This document shows positions 1 through 11,930 of a DNA stretch of 64,000 nucleotides, one piece after another. Position 1 is the first letter of the stretch; the number at the start of each line of letters is the position of its first letter. The position numbers were made by a program, and so were the translations under genes. The notes below the pieces were generated by a model, which saw nothing but the letters and a program-made list of their open reading frames with translations, was not told the DNA's origin and made no database searches. The stretch lies in contig NC_084760.1 in NCBI RefSeq assembly GCF_028858725.1, forward strand, positions 66,965,867-67,029,866, written 5' to 3'. The DNA is from Colius striatus. Taxonomy: Eukaryota; Chordata; Aves; Coliiformes; Coliidae.

Positions 1-298
1 GCAAAGAGAACCTGACTATGAGTGTTTGCTTCTAATTTTTCATCTTTTAACACGGAGTAGATGAACTATGTTTCACTTAAAATTTAAAGATATAACAAAA
101 TAATTTGCTTAAACATCTGTTAATCAGACTTCTACTTCTCAGCTTGACATTTCTCACATTTGAAATGGCTCTTTTAATAAACTTCTAATGACAATATCGT
201 AAGACTTTCCAATAATGTGCTCCTTTATCTCCTTTATATGATACTACCTGGCTATTAAATTATCTTTAACTCACTTTTTTTTTTTTTCTCTTGCTTAG

Positions 299-378
299 GA
301 AGTAGATGCTGTTTGCAACTTGATCCTGTCCTTAGTTTATTACTTCTATAACTTAATGCCACTTTCAAGAGGATCTAG
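299..378 (+). CDS. TTC13: TTC13 coding exon (fourth from last)
   Basis: The acceptor is a long T tract ending in ttgcttag at 298 and the donor is GT at 379. The 80 bp give 26 codons plus two bases (AG), completed by the T that opens the next exon to make a Ser codon. The other two frames contain stops, so the frame is unambiguous. Confidence 0.8.
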
Positions 379-3300
379 GTTAGTGATTGTCATGCCTGTA
401 TTGGATGCGATGGTGTAAAATGAGTTGCAGTATTTTTAATATAGAAAAGCTAAAAAAGCTCTAGGTTGAGCTGTGTGTCCTGCACAGTCTCATTTTGTGC
501 TGCCATGACAATGGATACTGACTTAGTACTGTTTTAAAAGCTAGATTATAATTGCTGATTGTAACTATTTATAGCTGATGAGTTGTCTCTTTAGAGCCTT
601 CAGCTTACGGATTGAAGAGTGTCAATTTAAAAGCTGTACTGTTTGAGTTCCTAATGCATATTATGTTAACCACTCTAGCTTCATTCAAGAAACTTCACTG
701 AAACATGTATTTAAGATTTAAATATACTTTAAGATAACGTCAATATTATTTTATTTAGTTACTGCAACTGTTAGGGACATCACATGAAACCCTGTATTTC
801 AAAGGTCTCTTGAACCTAAATTCTAGTTGAATTCATGCTTGGCTCCATCTAAGATTACCATGAATCTCCGTTCCACAAAGCACTTAAAGATCTTAAGCTT
901 ATTATTAAACACAGTTCAGTGGAAAACAAAATTTAATACATCCTGAGACTTCATTTTTATAATCAGACTTTGCCTTTTTCTCAGTGTAAAAATTAACAGA
1001 AATTCTGAGTTAATTAAATTTGATAGTAATTGGACAGCTTTACAATGCCTCTAGTTCTGCTGCAACTCTTCTGGGCCACAGTTAAGCTTCTTGGGAACAA
1101 GAGTTTGCTTTCTTTTAAGCTCCCTGGAGTCTGTAAGAATTTGTAAGCCTTAAATTATGATTCTGTTCAGGAACGGTGCTCTTCAATAGTTAAACTCCAT
1201 AGCATCATAACTTCATGTCAGTGGTGTTGGAAAATAAGTGTTTTCACCTTTCAAGTGTTTGATTCTTGTTTCTGCTTATAACTAGAACAGTAATTTTTAC
1301 TAGTGTTCTGTGAAAAACAATACTATATTCTGTTAGTGGTTTAAAATAGCATTATGGAAAGACTTTATTTGGTTTGGTTTTTTTTTTCTTTTTGTTTTTC
1401 ATAGTGTGATAGCTTATTCAGTGGTCATGGGAGCACTAATGGCAAGTGGAAAAGAAGTAGCAGGAAAAATCCCTAAAGGCAAGGCAAGTATGAAAATAAC
1501 AGTAGTTTGGCTTCAATGGAGGAAGTAATACTTGTAAATGTGAGGAAGGAGCTGTAGAATAATGAGAAGTTGCACACTTGTATACAGCTAACATGTCTTC
1601 AGTAAACTATGAGGTCTTGCAGCCTGAGAGTTTTGAAAATTTCATTGCTGTTCTGGCAGCAAGTGAGGTATAGAGGTAGTATGTACAATAATTCTGTTAG
1701 TCATATTGTAGCAGGTTTTGTTCCATAGTAATTCCATATTTGTAACTGAAGCATTTCTAGTGTGCTGCGCTGGTCTTTCCAGCTTTCTTTTAAGAAGGAT
1801 TCAGAGAATCCTTGGGCAGAATTAATGGCTCTTCTGGCATCCAGCAGAAACTTTCCATGTTTGCTCTCAAAGTATTCTAGAGCATTTAGGGCTTGGTAAG
1901 TAGAAATAGATTTGCAACTTCTCTTGATTTCTCCTTTCCCTCAATATTCTGTTGAATTTAAAATAAGTCCTAGGTTTTAAGTGACTACATTTCAGCATTA
2001 TACCAATAATGAAAGGGAAACCCTTTATTAACTGTTGATCTGTTAGCTGTGGTACCTTTTCAGTAAGAAAGGAGTGACAGCAACCCTCTTCAATGTATTG
2101 GAAAAAGAATCAGTGAAATTCCAGTGAGAATCAAAGCTGTTGTAGAAAATATTCTGCATAGATAACAGAAGAGCAACTTTCTCTTTTGTTCTAGAAAGCT
2201 CTGAAAACAATGAAGTTTGTCCTTTCAGTACAATGAACTCCCAGTAGCTTTTAAGAGCAAACTGCACTTGCCTAGTAGCAAGAAAGCTTTCTTTTTGGTA
2301 TGCCATTAAGCTGGTATGTCACCATTCTGTGGGAGTTCAAGCTAAGCCAAAAGACTCATATGGGTTTTCTTATGCATCTTTGTAAGACTTTAACAGTGCA
2401 GTATATTTTGTTGACTGATTTTTATACAGGCAAACACAGTTTCAGGATTACTAAAAAGCAGGATTTCTGATTTAACAGGAAGCTTTGGGGACACATTTTG
2501 AGGGGTTTTCCCTGAAACAGAATACCTGAGTTGGAACAAACCATATGTTTTAGAAAAGTTTTCACCAATTGAAGCAAATTGTTTTCCCCAGTTGAATGAA
2601 ACAGCGATTTTTATTTTTGGGTTGTTTGGGTTTTTTTTGCCAGATTGCTTAGAAGGGCATTTCTAGTCCCAAGCTTATGATAGCATGCATTATAAAATTG
2701 TTGTGAAAACAAAGATGCTCAGTAGTCAAGAGTCCTGATAGTGTAAGGCAGTTAGTAGCCACAGCCCTTGTATCTTTCAGTATTGGTTGTGGTGGGATGT
2801 GCAAACCCACAGAGTGTTTTAGTGCCTGGCACGCATGCTGACTTCCACACTGGTAAAGAGTGATGAAGTATTCTGGGCACAGTAAGCATACTTGTTTCTT
2901 ACCAAGAATACAGGCAGCATTTTCTCAGAACCCCTCCTTGAATTCAGGCAAAGTTGCACACAGTTCTTGGCAATCTGTAGTCAAATTTGTCTGAAGACCC
3001 ACTGTGGAAAGAAGTAATACAGAACGTCTAAGAAGTCCAATATAAATCTACCTATCAGGTGATACAATAATTTGCAGAAGACAGTATGTAGAAATGAGAA
3101 CTGTCACCCTTTTATTTGGACATTGTAACAAAGGACTGAATACAATATTTTCTGATACTGACTCATTACTATAAACATCCTGTTAAGAGATAAAAAAATG
3201 GATAACTGGATGTTGTCACAAAAGGAAGGGATATGTTTTCAAAGTTGAATTTATATGTTAAGAATATTGGAGGATTAATTTCCTAAAAGTGGAGAATTTC

Positions 3301-6217
3301 AGTTTCAATAATTTCTTAAGATCTTTTTTATTTTGTTGCCTTTTCAGCTGGTTGATTTTGAAGCAATGACAGCACCAGGGTCTGAAGCTTTTAGCAAAAT
3401 AGCAAGGAGCTGGATGAATCTAAAAAGGTAAGTCTTTTTGTTGATCGGGGATGGGAAAATCAAACATTCAAGACTTTGTGTAAAATTTAAACTGTTATGA
3501 AAAGTGTTACTTAGAAATTATTAGTTGAGTATGATTCAGTGTTCTTTAGCACGGTTTAGGAATTGATAAGACAAGATTTGAACTTAGATGCACAGTAGTG
3601 TATTTCTAGTCCAACAGACTACCAGCATTTAGTTATGTGAGTGTTGTCCTCTGAGAAAATTAAATGGGTTACTATTTTCTTTCTTTGGTCCAGTTGTCAA
3701 ATCTGCCTTTTTATTGCTTTTTTAAAAATCATTAGTAAATCTGGTGATTGAGTGAACAAAGCAGAGGAAAATTTTAACTTGGTTGGTGAGGGATTTTTTT
3801 CCATTATTATAGATCTCTTCAAGCTATATATTTTGAGTCATTACTTACTCTTTAGTGCTATTTTAATTTGGAGAACATGTATTTCATAATATATTGAAGT
3901 TTTGAATATACAGGTTTATTACTTAGTATAATTGTGTAATTTTTGTGTAACATTTAAAAGTTTTGATTTTCATATTAGTTTATTTTTTAATACAAAACAT
4001 GTTAATTCCTCATCAATATTATTAATCTGGTGCATTTGTGTCCCTTAATGGTTATTCTCCATACAAAATTAAGAACTGGGCTAGAGACAAAGTCAGTTAT
4101 AGGATCCTTCAAGTCAGGATCAATAGACTTTAAAGGGTCCTGAGAGAACTGGCTGATGCCCTTACAAGGGCCGTCTGTAATCTCTGAAAGGTTGTACATC
4201 AGGGAACGTTCTTAGTGACTGCAGGAAAGGAAGTCTTGCATCCATCTTCAAGGCCAGAAGGACAACCCAGGGAAACTATTTTGGTATTTGGGAAAGTCAT
4301 GAAGTGAGTCCTCTAGGAATACATTTCAGGGTATATGGAGGAGGTGACTGGGGACAGTCAATGTGGGTTTAGCAAATGTTGCATGACCCAAGATGTTTGC
4401 TTTCTGTGATAAAATGACTAGATTTTGGGATGTAAAGACAGCAGTTGATGCTGTTTATTTTTACTGCAGCAAGGACTCCCACAGCTGCACAAGATGTTAC
4501 ATTATGGACAGATAGACGAGTAAAAAGCTGTTTGGGTAATCGGATTTAGGGGGTTACTCAGCACTTCAGACCATACCTAGATTACTGCATCCAGTTTAGG
4601 GGCAGCTGCCATAAAGACTATGATAAACTGAAGCAAATTCAGTAGCAAGCCACCAAGATGGTCAGGAGACTGGAGCATGTCCCTTTAACGGGAGCCTGGA
4701 GAAGAGAAGGCTTTAACCTAAGAGCAGCTTTGTAGCTCCTGTGAGTATTTCAAAAATAGAGCTGGGCAGTGGGAGGGTATAAGGCAACATGAGTTGACAC
4801 AAGGCTCATACTTAGCATAGTTTTTTCACCCTGAGGGTTATCAAACAGCACAGCAGGCTGCCCAGAGAGGCTGTGCAGGCTCCTTCCTTGCAGATTTTCA
4901 GGACCTGACAGGATAAAGGCCTGAAACCCTGGTTTGACTTTACAGTTGACCTTGCTTTGAGCAGAGTGTAAGATCACAGACCTCCGGAGGTCTGGTGCAA
5001 CCTGAGTTATTCTGAGATCCTGAGGAACTCTGCAGCAGTTGTTAGCGATTAGTATCTTATACTGATTAGTGTTGTTTAACTTCATTATCAGTGGTTCTCA
5101 GCCTGGCAAATTTCATTAGATTCTAAAATCTCTTCCTAAATGAAGAAGGCTATTAAGAAGACTCAAGGACATCTTTATTAGGCTAAAAATCTACATGTAA
5201 ATGCAGTCATATTCAGCATTTCTTAGAGTGACATTTTTAAACTAGTGTAGCACGTTGTGGCTTTTATTAAAAGTAGTCTGCACAAATACCGTGACTTGGT
5301 TGTCTTGGAAATATAAAATATTTATGGAACCCACAATTTTTAACTGTAAATATCCAGATTTACATACTCAGCTTACTTCTTAATCCTCTGCTCATGTCTT
5401 TCTTTTTTTTCCTTTAAGATATATCTTTACCAAAGGAATTTGCCAAGGGAATTCCTCTCTTGGGAGCAAAGTTAGCTTAAGCCTTTTCAACTCTACCTAT
5501 TTGTTTCTAACCCTTCTGTGTACTGTGGAAATTTGTGGGGATCCATAGCAGAGAAATCATTTGTGTTAAAAATAACCTTGCCAAAACCCAAACTAATTTT
5601 TTTAACTGAGACCGTGTTGTAGCAGAGTCCCACCAATAATACTGCTGGCTCAAATGAGAGATAAATAATGGGTGAGGAATGAGCCAGAGTGGAGAAGATG
5701 CTGAAGTTAGCGTTGCTTGATGAAGCAAGAGAAAAGTATCTGTAGAACCACAGCCTAAAGAACTTGTAACATCAAGGTGATTAACGGAAGCGGCTAATTT
5801 GTCTATGGTAGAATAATAATAGTGAGTAAGGTAAATAAGGCTTGAAGACTTAGAGCAATAAAATTTTGCTTTAACTTCAGCCCCTTCTGAAGGCTTTTTT
5901 AAGTAGTCATTATTTTCATTCTGTAAAGTGAGTGGGGAGTCATGAGAAGCAAGAACTGGTTGTAGGAAACAGATTCTTCAGTTCCCAAATTTTTGGGAGA
6001 ATTGGATGGAGAAGTAAAAGCTAATGTGTTAACTTCCAGGTAAATCATAAAACTCAGCAAAAGACAATTTTTCTTTGTTTTCTCCTCTTTCAGTATTTCA
6101 CCTGCTTACAAGAGCCTACCGTCAGTATCAGAGACTTTTCCAACGCTGAGAACAATGATTGAAGTACTAAATACAGACTCATCTCATTGTCTAAAAAAAA
6201 CTATAGTTGTTGTATAA
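299..6217 (+). CDS. TTC13: TTC13, 3' end: last four coding exons (partial gene)
   Basis: Coding exons at 299-378, 1405-1483, 3348-3427 and 6094-6217 join in one open frame of 120 codons that ends at TAA 6215-6217; the phases match (2 bases + 1, 0, 2 bases + 1). The product begins EVDAVCNLILSLVYYFYNLM and continues through SSVIAYSVVMGALMASGKEV and LVDFEAMTAPGSEAFSKIAR to SDSSHCLKK-like codons and a short Val-rich tail. No TPR motif falls in this part; the repeats would be in exons to the left of the window. I name it TTC13 because human TTC13 sits next to C1orf198 and CAPN9 in the same relative orientation and the C-terminal sequence looks compatible; the sequence alone would not settle the name. 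TTC13 is a poorly characterised tetratricopeptide-repeat protein. One intron uses a GC donor. The alternative is an unnamed gene at the same syntenic position. Confidence 0.78.
1405..1483 (+). CDS. TTC13: TTC13 coding exon with GC splice donor
   Basis: The acceptor is a T-rich tract ending in tttttcatag at 1404. The exon is one base plus 26 codons and ends in phase 0 with ...Pro-Lys-Gly-Lys. The donor is AAG|gcaagt, a GC donor at 1484-1485. The only nearby GT (1489) would shift the frame and meet a stop within a few codons of the next exon. Confidence 0.8.
3348..3427 (+). CDS. TTC13: TTC13 coding exon (penultimate)
   Basis: Acceptor ttgccttttcag at 3347, donor gtaagt at 3428. Twenty-six codons plus two bases encode LVDFEAMTAPGSEAFSKIAR followed by SWMNLK. 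Phase 2 matches the last exon. Confidence 0.82.
4545..5031 (+). mobile_element. Old, diverged CR1 LINE 3' fragment
   Basis: In + orientation the sequence follows CR1 landmarks: a degraded version of 'cctagattactgcatccagttt' (reverse-transcriptase end), 'gccaccaagatggtcaggag', 'ctggagaagagaaggct', 'ggctgcccagagaggctgtg' and 'gacctccggaggtctggtgc', ending 'ttattctgagatcctg' where younger copies have the 'attctgtg' octamers. It is much more diverged than the copies at 34.5 kb and 41.3 kb. Weaker similarity may extend upstream to about 4230. Confidence 0.7.
6094..6217 (+). CDS. TTC13: TTC13 last coding exon and stop codon
   Basis: Acceptor tcctctttcag at 6093. One base completes Ser, then 40 codons (ISPAYKSLPSVSETFPTLRT, then MIEVLNTDSSHCLKK and a Val-rich end) and TAA at 6215-6217. 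An AATAAA lies only 9 bases after the stop. Confidence 0.82.
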
Positions 6218-6225
6218 TTTATGTA

Positions 6226-6231
6226 AATAAA
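6226..6231 (+). promoter_or_regulatory. Polyadenylation signal of TTC13 (AATAAA)
   Basis: AATAAA lies 8 bases past the TTC13 stop codon, inside a run reading as overlapping AAATAAAA. If used, the 3'UTR would be only about 25-40 nt. A second AATAAA at 6335-6340 is a candidate for a slightly longer 3' end. Confidence 0.6.
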
Positions 6232-9200
6232 AGGCCAAGAGGTACTGCTTCATAAATTATTTTGAAGGGGAAGTTATGGTCAAAATGGTTTGGTTGGGAT
6301 TTTTTTTAAAACTTAATTGACTAGTTGTCATCAGAATAAACGGAATCTTTCAGTCACAAATATTATTGAAAAGGAAAAAAAAGCAGAACAGCTGATTTAT
6401 TATCTTGAGATATACTCTAACAGGAAATATAGGTGTTCAAAGGCCAAACCAAAGAGCATTAAGAAACCTGATTACAGTTATGATCTGAACATACTGCAAG
6501 TGAAAATTTATTTAAAAAAAAAAAAGAGAGAAAAGGTAATATGTATTGCAAATACCACTATGTTACTTCCCCTTTGTGGTTTTTTTTTTCAAAGCCTTTG
6601 TCTTCTGCCTGGAAAACTTCATAAGCTGTCCATGTGTGACTGATTGGTAAATACACAGGCATTTCATGTAATGCAATCCAATGAAGGAACAGATGTCAGC
6701 TTTAAAAAAGGAGTTTCAGGAAAATATCATTTGGAAAGAAAAACAAACGAGTGACATATTTGGAGTTTGGCTCCTGGTGAGTAAATGTTTGACGTGACAG
6801 ACTCACGCAGTGACTCTGCATCAGTCTTCTTTTCCAAATACCTCTTTGCAAAAGCTATCCACGGATTGACAGTATATTGGGAAGAGCCAGCTAGGGCTCC
6901 TTGGGCTGTTTTTGTTGAAGGGCCTGGCAGCATTCTGGAAAGACAGGGTATTGTTCCTGGTGAGACCTAGCTGAACTATACTGATTTGTTTAACCTTAGC
7001 TGTCAACTACAGGGGAAGACATCCTGCATACCCCAAGCACATGAGTAGCAATGGTGTGGTTGTTTTTCTCCGAGTGCAGCACAATTGTCTTCTTTTTTGA
7101 AGACGGAAGTACAGCAAAGCACCAGGAATATTGATACAGGTGACCTGCTGTAATAGTGGCACTGAAAACAGAGTGAATTTATTGAATGGAGGGTCTTTTC
7201 TTCATTATTCCCCACAAGTAATTATCAGATTCAAAGTGAACTCTGCATGCGTGTCTTTTAAGTTTGGGGGGTAGGGAAGTGCCACAAGGTAAGTTAGAAG
7301 CTGCTGCATATACTGACATCCATTATAAGAAAAGCCCTGTTGATTGAACGTTAGATTTCACTATTTATTACCTTGATCACTAGCAGAACAGGACAGCTGG
7401 GTAGCTAGAGACCCAAGTGTTTCTATATATGAAGGATTTTCAGAAGCACAGAAGATGAACCCCAGAAAGCAGATGCATACGATATCTACCTTAACAATCA
7501 GTGCATCCTCCCAGGATGAGTAGCTCACTTCCCACATTATACTCATTTCAGAGGTTTTACTTCTGTCTGCTTGTCTAGTTCATGAACTGGCCATTACTGT
7601 GTTTGGAGTGTGTGTTAGCAATGCATCTTCCAGTTTGGATGTCTTTTGGGTGCAACAACTTGTATTGTGAAACCTCTGTGCTGTGAACCACAATGTTGTA
7701 AGTGGTGAATATGAGCAGAGTCACTCCAACGGTGTGTTCCCAATTCAGATTAAGCCAGTGGTGCATACATATACCCATGGGAACTTTTTTTCATGAACTT
7801 TTTTTATATTCTAAGATTGTATGTTGAAAATTCATGGGTAGGGAAAGGATGTGCCTGCCTTCCATGGAATACCTTTTGCAATCTATTGCTGAAAAAACTG
7901 TTGCTGTCTGTGTCTTCCTCCCTAAGAAAAAAAGCTGTTAGTATAGCAAGAAGTCGGAATATTAACTTATGGTACTGTTACCAGACTTGTAAGCACAGCA
8001 GAAGTTATGTATGTACGAAAGCAGGGAAAAGAATAGGAAGCAGATCTTTTGTTGTTGTTAGATGCTTTAAGTCCTAATTCTGGTATGTCTGAGAGTAGGT
8101 TGAGAATCTGTTTCAATATTTGCATGGACTGTACTGGAGCTACAGTGATAACACGGTTAGATTTGATTAAAAAAAAAAGTGACCCAAGTGCCAGACCAGA
8201 GGAGAATGACCTATGTGTAATATTTTGAATGTAGTGAGCAATGTTTGTTTTGCAAATACCAGAAAGCAAATGGCATGCCCACTGCCTGGGCCTTTTTCCC
8301 TTAAAGCCAGTTTTTCTCTTTTGCTTGTTAGCAGGGTAAATTATGCAACAACTTCAGGTACATATGTCCAATCAGGGAATGCATAACAGATGAGTGCCCA
8401 AAGTGCAAGAAAATCTAGGAAGCTGGGGAAACACCTGTTTGGATTCCAAGTTGTTAGCCATTAGTGAGGACCAATACACTTTGTAATGTTGCTAAGCATT
8501 TGAAGGATAGTTAAGGTCATTCTAAGTACATACAATTCATCAGAAAAAAATAATTCTTTCATATACAGACCTAAGGTTCATTAACTTCATCATGAAGGCA
8601 AATTTGACCACCTGTCTGGCTGGTATGAACGAACATGCATTTTAAACTTTCTTGATCTGAATTTTTGTAAAGGATGAAAGCAGGCTTTGTTTCTTTCCAA
8701 GTAAGGATAAAGGAGGCTTGTGAGTTTTCATTGAAAGAATCAAGTTGCTGTCCGATTGCGACAAAGTTATTTTCCCACCATCCTCTTCCTTGAGTGCTTT
8801 TCCCTATCCCACTAGAAGGAAACATTATTTGCTTCTATGATGTCTTCTATTTAAAGCTTTACAAATTTTGCAAACCTCTACTAGATTTCAGTATTGAGCA
8901 AAGGAGTTGTTACTTTCTGCCTCCCTAATGGAGAGACAGGTACAGTAGCCAGGAGGAGATGCCTAACTTTTTATGCCTTAATTGTGTTCTAATATTATGA
9001 TCTTCCCTTTAAGCTTGTAAGTTTTGTCATACCTTGTATTATTTGCTGAGAAAGGGGAAACCGATTTTGGCACTGGCCAAGACCATTCTTGCAACTGTGA
9101 AATCAGAGGCTTCTTGTTGTAGGATTTAGATGAGGGGCAGTGAAGCAAGGGTGCTGGAGGAGAAGATTCCCTGGACAAACCAACCATATACAAACTGTCT

Positions 9201-10900
9201 GGATTTCATTCTCCTCATTTCTCTTACTCCTGTGACTGACTTCATGCCCATCCCCCTGCTGAGAGACAAAAAGATGTTACTCCTTCCCTCCCTTGATCTC
9301 CCATTAATATCATATATTGCATCTCTTTGAGAGTGTGTGTACATTTCAAAAGCTGCTTTCTCTGGGCGTGATACAGATGACTAAGAAAGCAAGCTCAAGT
9401 CGAATGCTCTCAAACAAGTTTAACAAACAAAACAGGATTATATAACTGGGCTGGTATGCGATGACTTGGAGAACTGCAATTACCTCCTAAGAACCAAATA
9501 TGTGGAGGAATCTAATTATCATTTTCCATCCTCTTCTCTGTCATCTGAGACAGCTGGTCTAGTGATACCATTTGAACTCAAATGGGAACATATATATATC
9601 GCAGCTCCAACCATTTTATCTATTCAGAATAATATTAAAGCAGAAAGCGAGGAAGAAATAGTCTAAGCCAAGAAAACCCATTAATCTGAGCCTTGATCTT
9701 TGTGTGTAATATATTTTTGAAGATAAAAATTCCCATGCGACTACCTAGGACAAAAGGCAAAACAGCTTTTGTCTCAGATAAATCTTCTGACATACTTACC
9801 TGTCCTTGGCAAAACTTGCTTTGTTTTGGGGGAAAGGAACTATGCTTTCCTCTCCCCACTCCGCCAGGAGGCTTTGGCAGTCTTTTGGGAATTTGGCAAA
9901 GAGTTTGCTGAGGTGTCACACAAAGTTAGGTCTTGATCTGGGAGAGGAGAGCGTTTGTATGGTGAAGGAGGAGTTATCTGGAAGGGAGAAACAAGGTGGT
10001 GGGCTGCCAGGCATGCTAAGGTTAGTGCAATTGTCAACAAAATTTGCAGGCTACGGAAGGTTTAGGTGTATACATGAGGCACAGAAAAGCAAGCAGGGAG
10101 AACTCAGCACTGGAAAGGGACAGAAATTACTTTATTGAATACAACTTCATCCCAAGTATCTTGTGATTTTCGAATACTGTGTGGCAAGTTTGGGTTGCAA
10201 CTAGTAACATTTGCTATGCTCAGGTGCCTGTGGAAAGGGCAGCTAGAAACCCTCACCTAGGCCTGAAGGGTAGTCTTAGTCAACGTTTTTTCAGGTGTTG
10301 CACAGCACTGTTGGGCTGATCTCTGCATTACTGCGGCGGGTGAGTTCTGACAACTCCAGCCACCCGTGGCCCATAAAGATGACTTTGGATAGCACCAGGC
10401 AAGAAGGGCCGAGAGAAGGAGCAGGGTTCTGGAGGGAAAGTTAATTTAATTTCTCCCTCTGCGTACATTAGTCAGAAAACTAAAGAAACTAATTAAGGCT
10501 GAAGTGAACCCAGCTCTGTGCCCAAGCTGGTCCTAAAGCTGGCGCCTTGATTTCAGGAAGCTGGTGTTAGCTGGTGAAGAATAATTGCAACTTACTTTCT
10601 CCTCCTCACTTTTGTAATGAAATGACCATTGCGAAGAAAACCTTCTCCTACAGCCCCCCTCCTACCTTTCTAAAGGCTGAAATAACTGTTTTACTACTGC
10701 ATGAACTTGTTACAGCACGGGTGCAATAGTTTCACTTTACCAAAATACAGAGCCCTTACATTTCCTCAGACACTGGTGTTTGGGACAGGCAGTCTCTTCT
10801 GCCAGGAGCTGACGGACCTTCTGACTCTGTTAAGAAACACTTATTTAGGAGTTAGGCAAGGCAGGCTCTGGGTTCCCGTGCTTCTCAACTAGCTCCAGGA
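6232..10900. other. Intergenic region between TTC13 and C1orf198
   Basis: About 4.7 kb between the TTC13 3' end and the C1orf198 promoter. All open frames here are short, overlap on both strands and lack recognisable domains. I see no repeat family I can name. A strong splice-donor-like string on the - strand near 9790-9800 is discussed as a finding. The last 500 bases become progressively GC-richer towards the CpG island. Confidence 0.65.
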
Positions 10901-10949
10901 CGTTCTTTTTGGTGCTTCTGGCCCCGGCTCCGTGGGGACAGTATTGCTT

Positions 10950-11930
10950 GCCTCTTCTGGGCAGGAGGGGAAGGGCTGAAGGAGGAGAGAGGAGCGGCAG
11001 GGACAGGGGTGCTGAGGGCCGCGGAGATGGCTATGGCTGCGTGGGTCGGCCGCACGCTACCCCCGGTGGCGACACCGAAGCGAAGGGGGGCGGCGGCCTC
11101 CCTCCCTCCCTCCTTCTCTCAGTAGCGGGTCCCAGACGCGGGGCGGCCGTCGCCTCCTCCAGCCCGAGAGCGGCGGGCGGCGCCGCGAGGGAGGCCGGCG
11201 GGGGCTGCGGCGGGCGCTGGGCGTGCGGGAGGCGGGGTGGCGGCTCCTTTATAGGGAGCGAGGGGAGGGAAGGGAAAGGAGGAGGGCGGAGAAGGCGGTT
11301 CCCATTCCCGCCGTGCGAGAGCGCCCAGCTCGGTGTGTGCGGGGCTGGCCGCGGCGGGGTGGCCATGGCCTCCATGGCGGCGGCAATCGCCGCCTCCCGT
11401 ACGGCGGTGATGAACGGCAACCGGCCGCTGGACGAGCGGGAGCGCAAGCGGTTCAGCTACTTCTCCTCGCTGAGCCCTATGGCACGGAAGATCATGGCGG
11501 AGAAGGAGCGGATCCGCGAGCGCTACGGCCCGGAGTGGGAGCGGCTGCCGCCCCGCCAGCAGGACGAGATCATCGACAAGTGCCTGGTGGAGCCGCACAT
11601 TCAGGCCCGCTACGCCGCCCACCGCGGTGCCTCCCGGCCCGCCGCGCCGCCCGCCTCCTACCCCAGCCTCCGCCTCAACACGGGACAGAAGGTGGTGCAC
11701 TTCGGCGACGAGGTACCGAGCGGCGGGGGTGCGGCCGGCTGAGGAGGCTCGGCCTAAAGGGGAGCCTGGGGGCGGCGGGCGCTTGCCGGCGCCGCCACCG
11801 CGCAGTCGGGGCGGGTGGGGTGGCCGTAGCCTTGCTCCGGCTTCGTGGCTGCTGCTTCTCGAGACGGTGCTCGACCGTGAAGAGTAGCGGGCGCGTCTAG
11901 ACGTTGGCAACAGGGCGGGGGGGGCGGGGG
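10950..11930 (+). promoter_or_regulatory. CpG island and promoter of C1orf198
   Basis: This kilobase is very GC- and CpG-rich, in contrast to the AT-rich flanks, and it covers the start codon and exon 1. It contains GC-box-like ggcggggtgg at 11231-11240 and a TATA-like TTTATAG at 11248-11254, about 110 bases before the start codon, plus a CCCT-repeat stretch around 11098-11115. This is a typical CpG-island promoter with possible TATA assistance. The exact transcription start cannot be read from the sequence. Confidence 0.8.
11365..11712 (+). CDS. C1orf198: C1orf198 coding exon 1
   Basis: 116 codons from ATG at 11365-11367 to the Glu codon before the donor gtaccg at 11713. It ends ...KVVHFGDE in phase 0. 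The exon lies in the CpG island and is Ala-, Arg- and Pro-rich. A second in-frame ATG three codons later could also be used. Confidence 0.93.

Larger units (their letters stand above)
379..6093 (+). other. TTC13 introns (379-1404, 1484-3347, 3428-6093)
   Basis: AT-rich intronic DNA. The first two introns show only T-rich and A-rich homopolymer runs. The third holds an old CR1 remnant (4545-5031). No further exon, RNA gene or mobile element can be supported. Bases 1-298 are also intronic, with a T-rich tract just before the acceptor. Confidence 0.7.

Noticed and set aside
6317-6643. 108-codon frame just after TTC13
   Set aside because: Lys-rich, AT-biased sequence past the TTC13 poly(A) signals, without similarity or splice context; chance frame.
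9791-9815. ATACTTACCTG, identical to the 5' end of U1 snRNA
   Set aside because: The identity stops after these 11 bases and no U1 stem-loops follow; it is better explained as the reverse complement of a splice-donor consensus.
11031-11910. Long minus-strand and alternate-frame open frames across the CpG island (263, 225 and 138 codons)
   Set aside because: They overlap the well-supported C1orf198 exon 1 in other frames and are explained by high GC content, which removes stop codons; their composition is Arg/Pro/Ala/Gly-rich with no domain.
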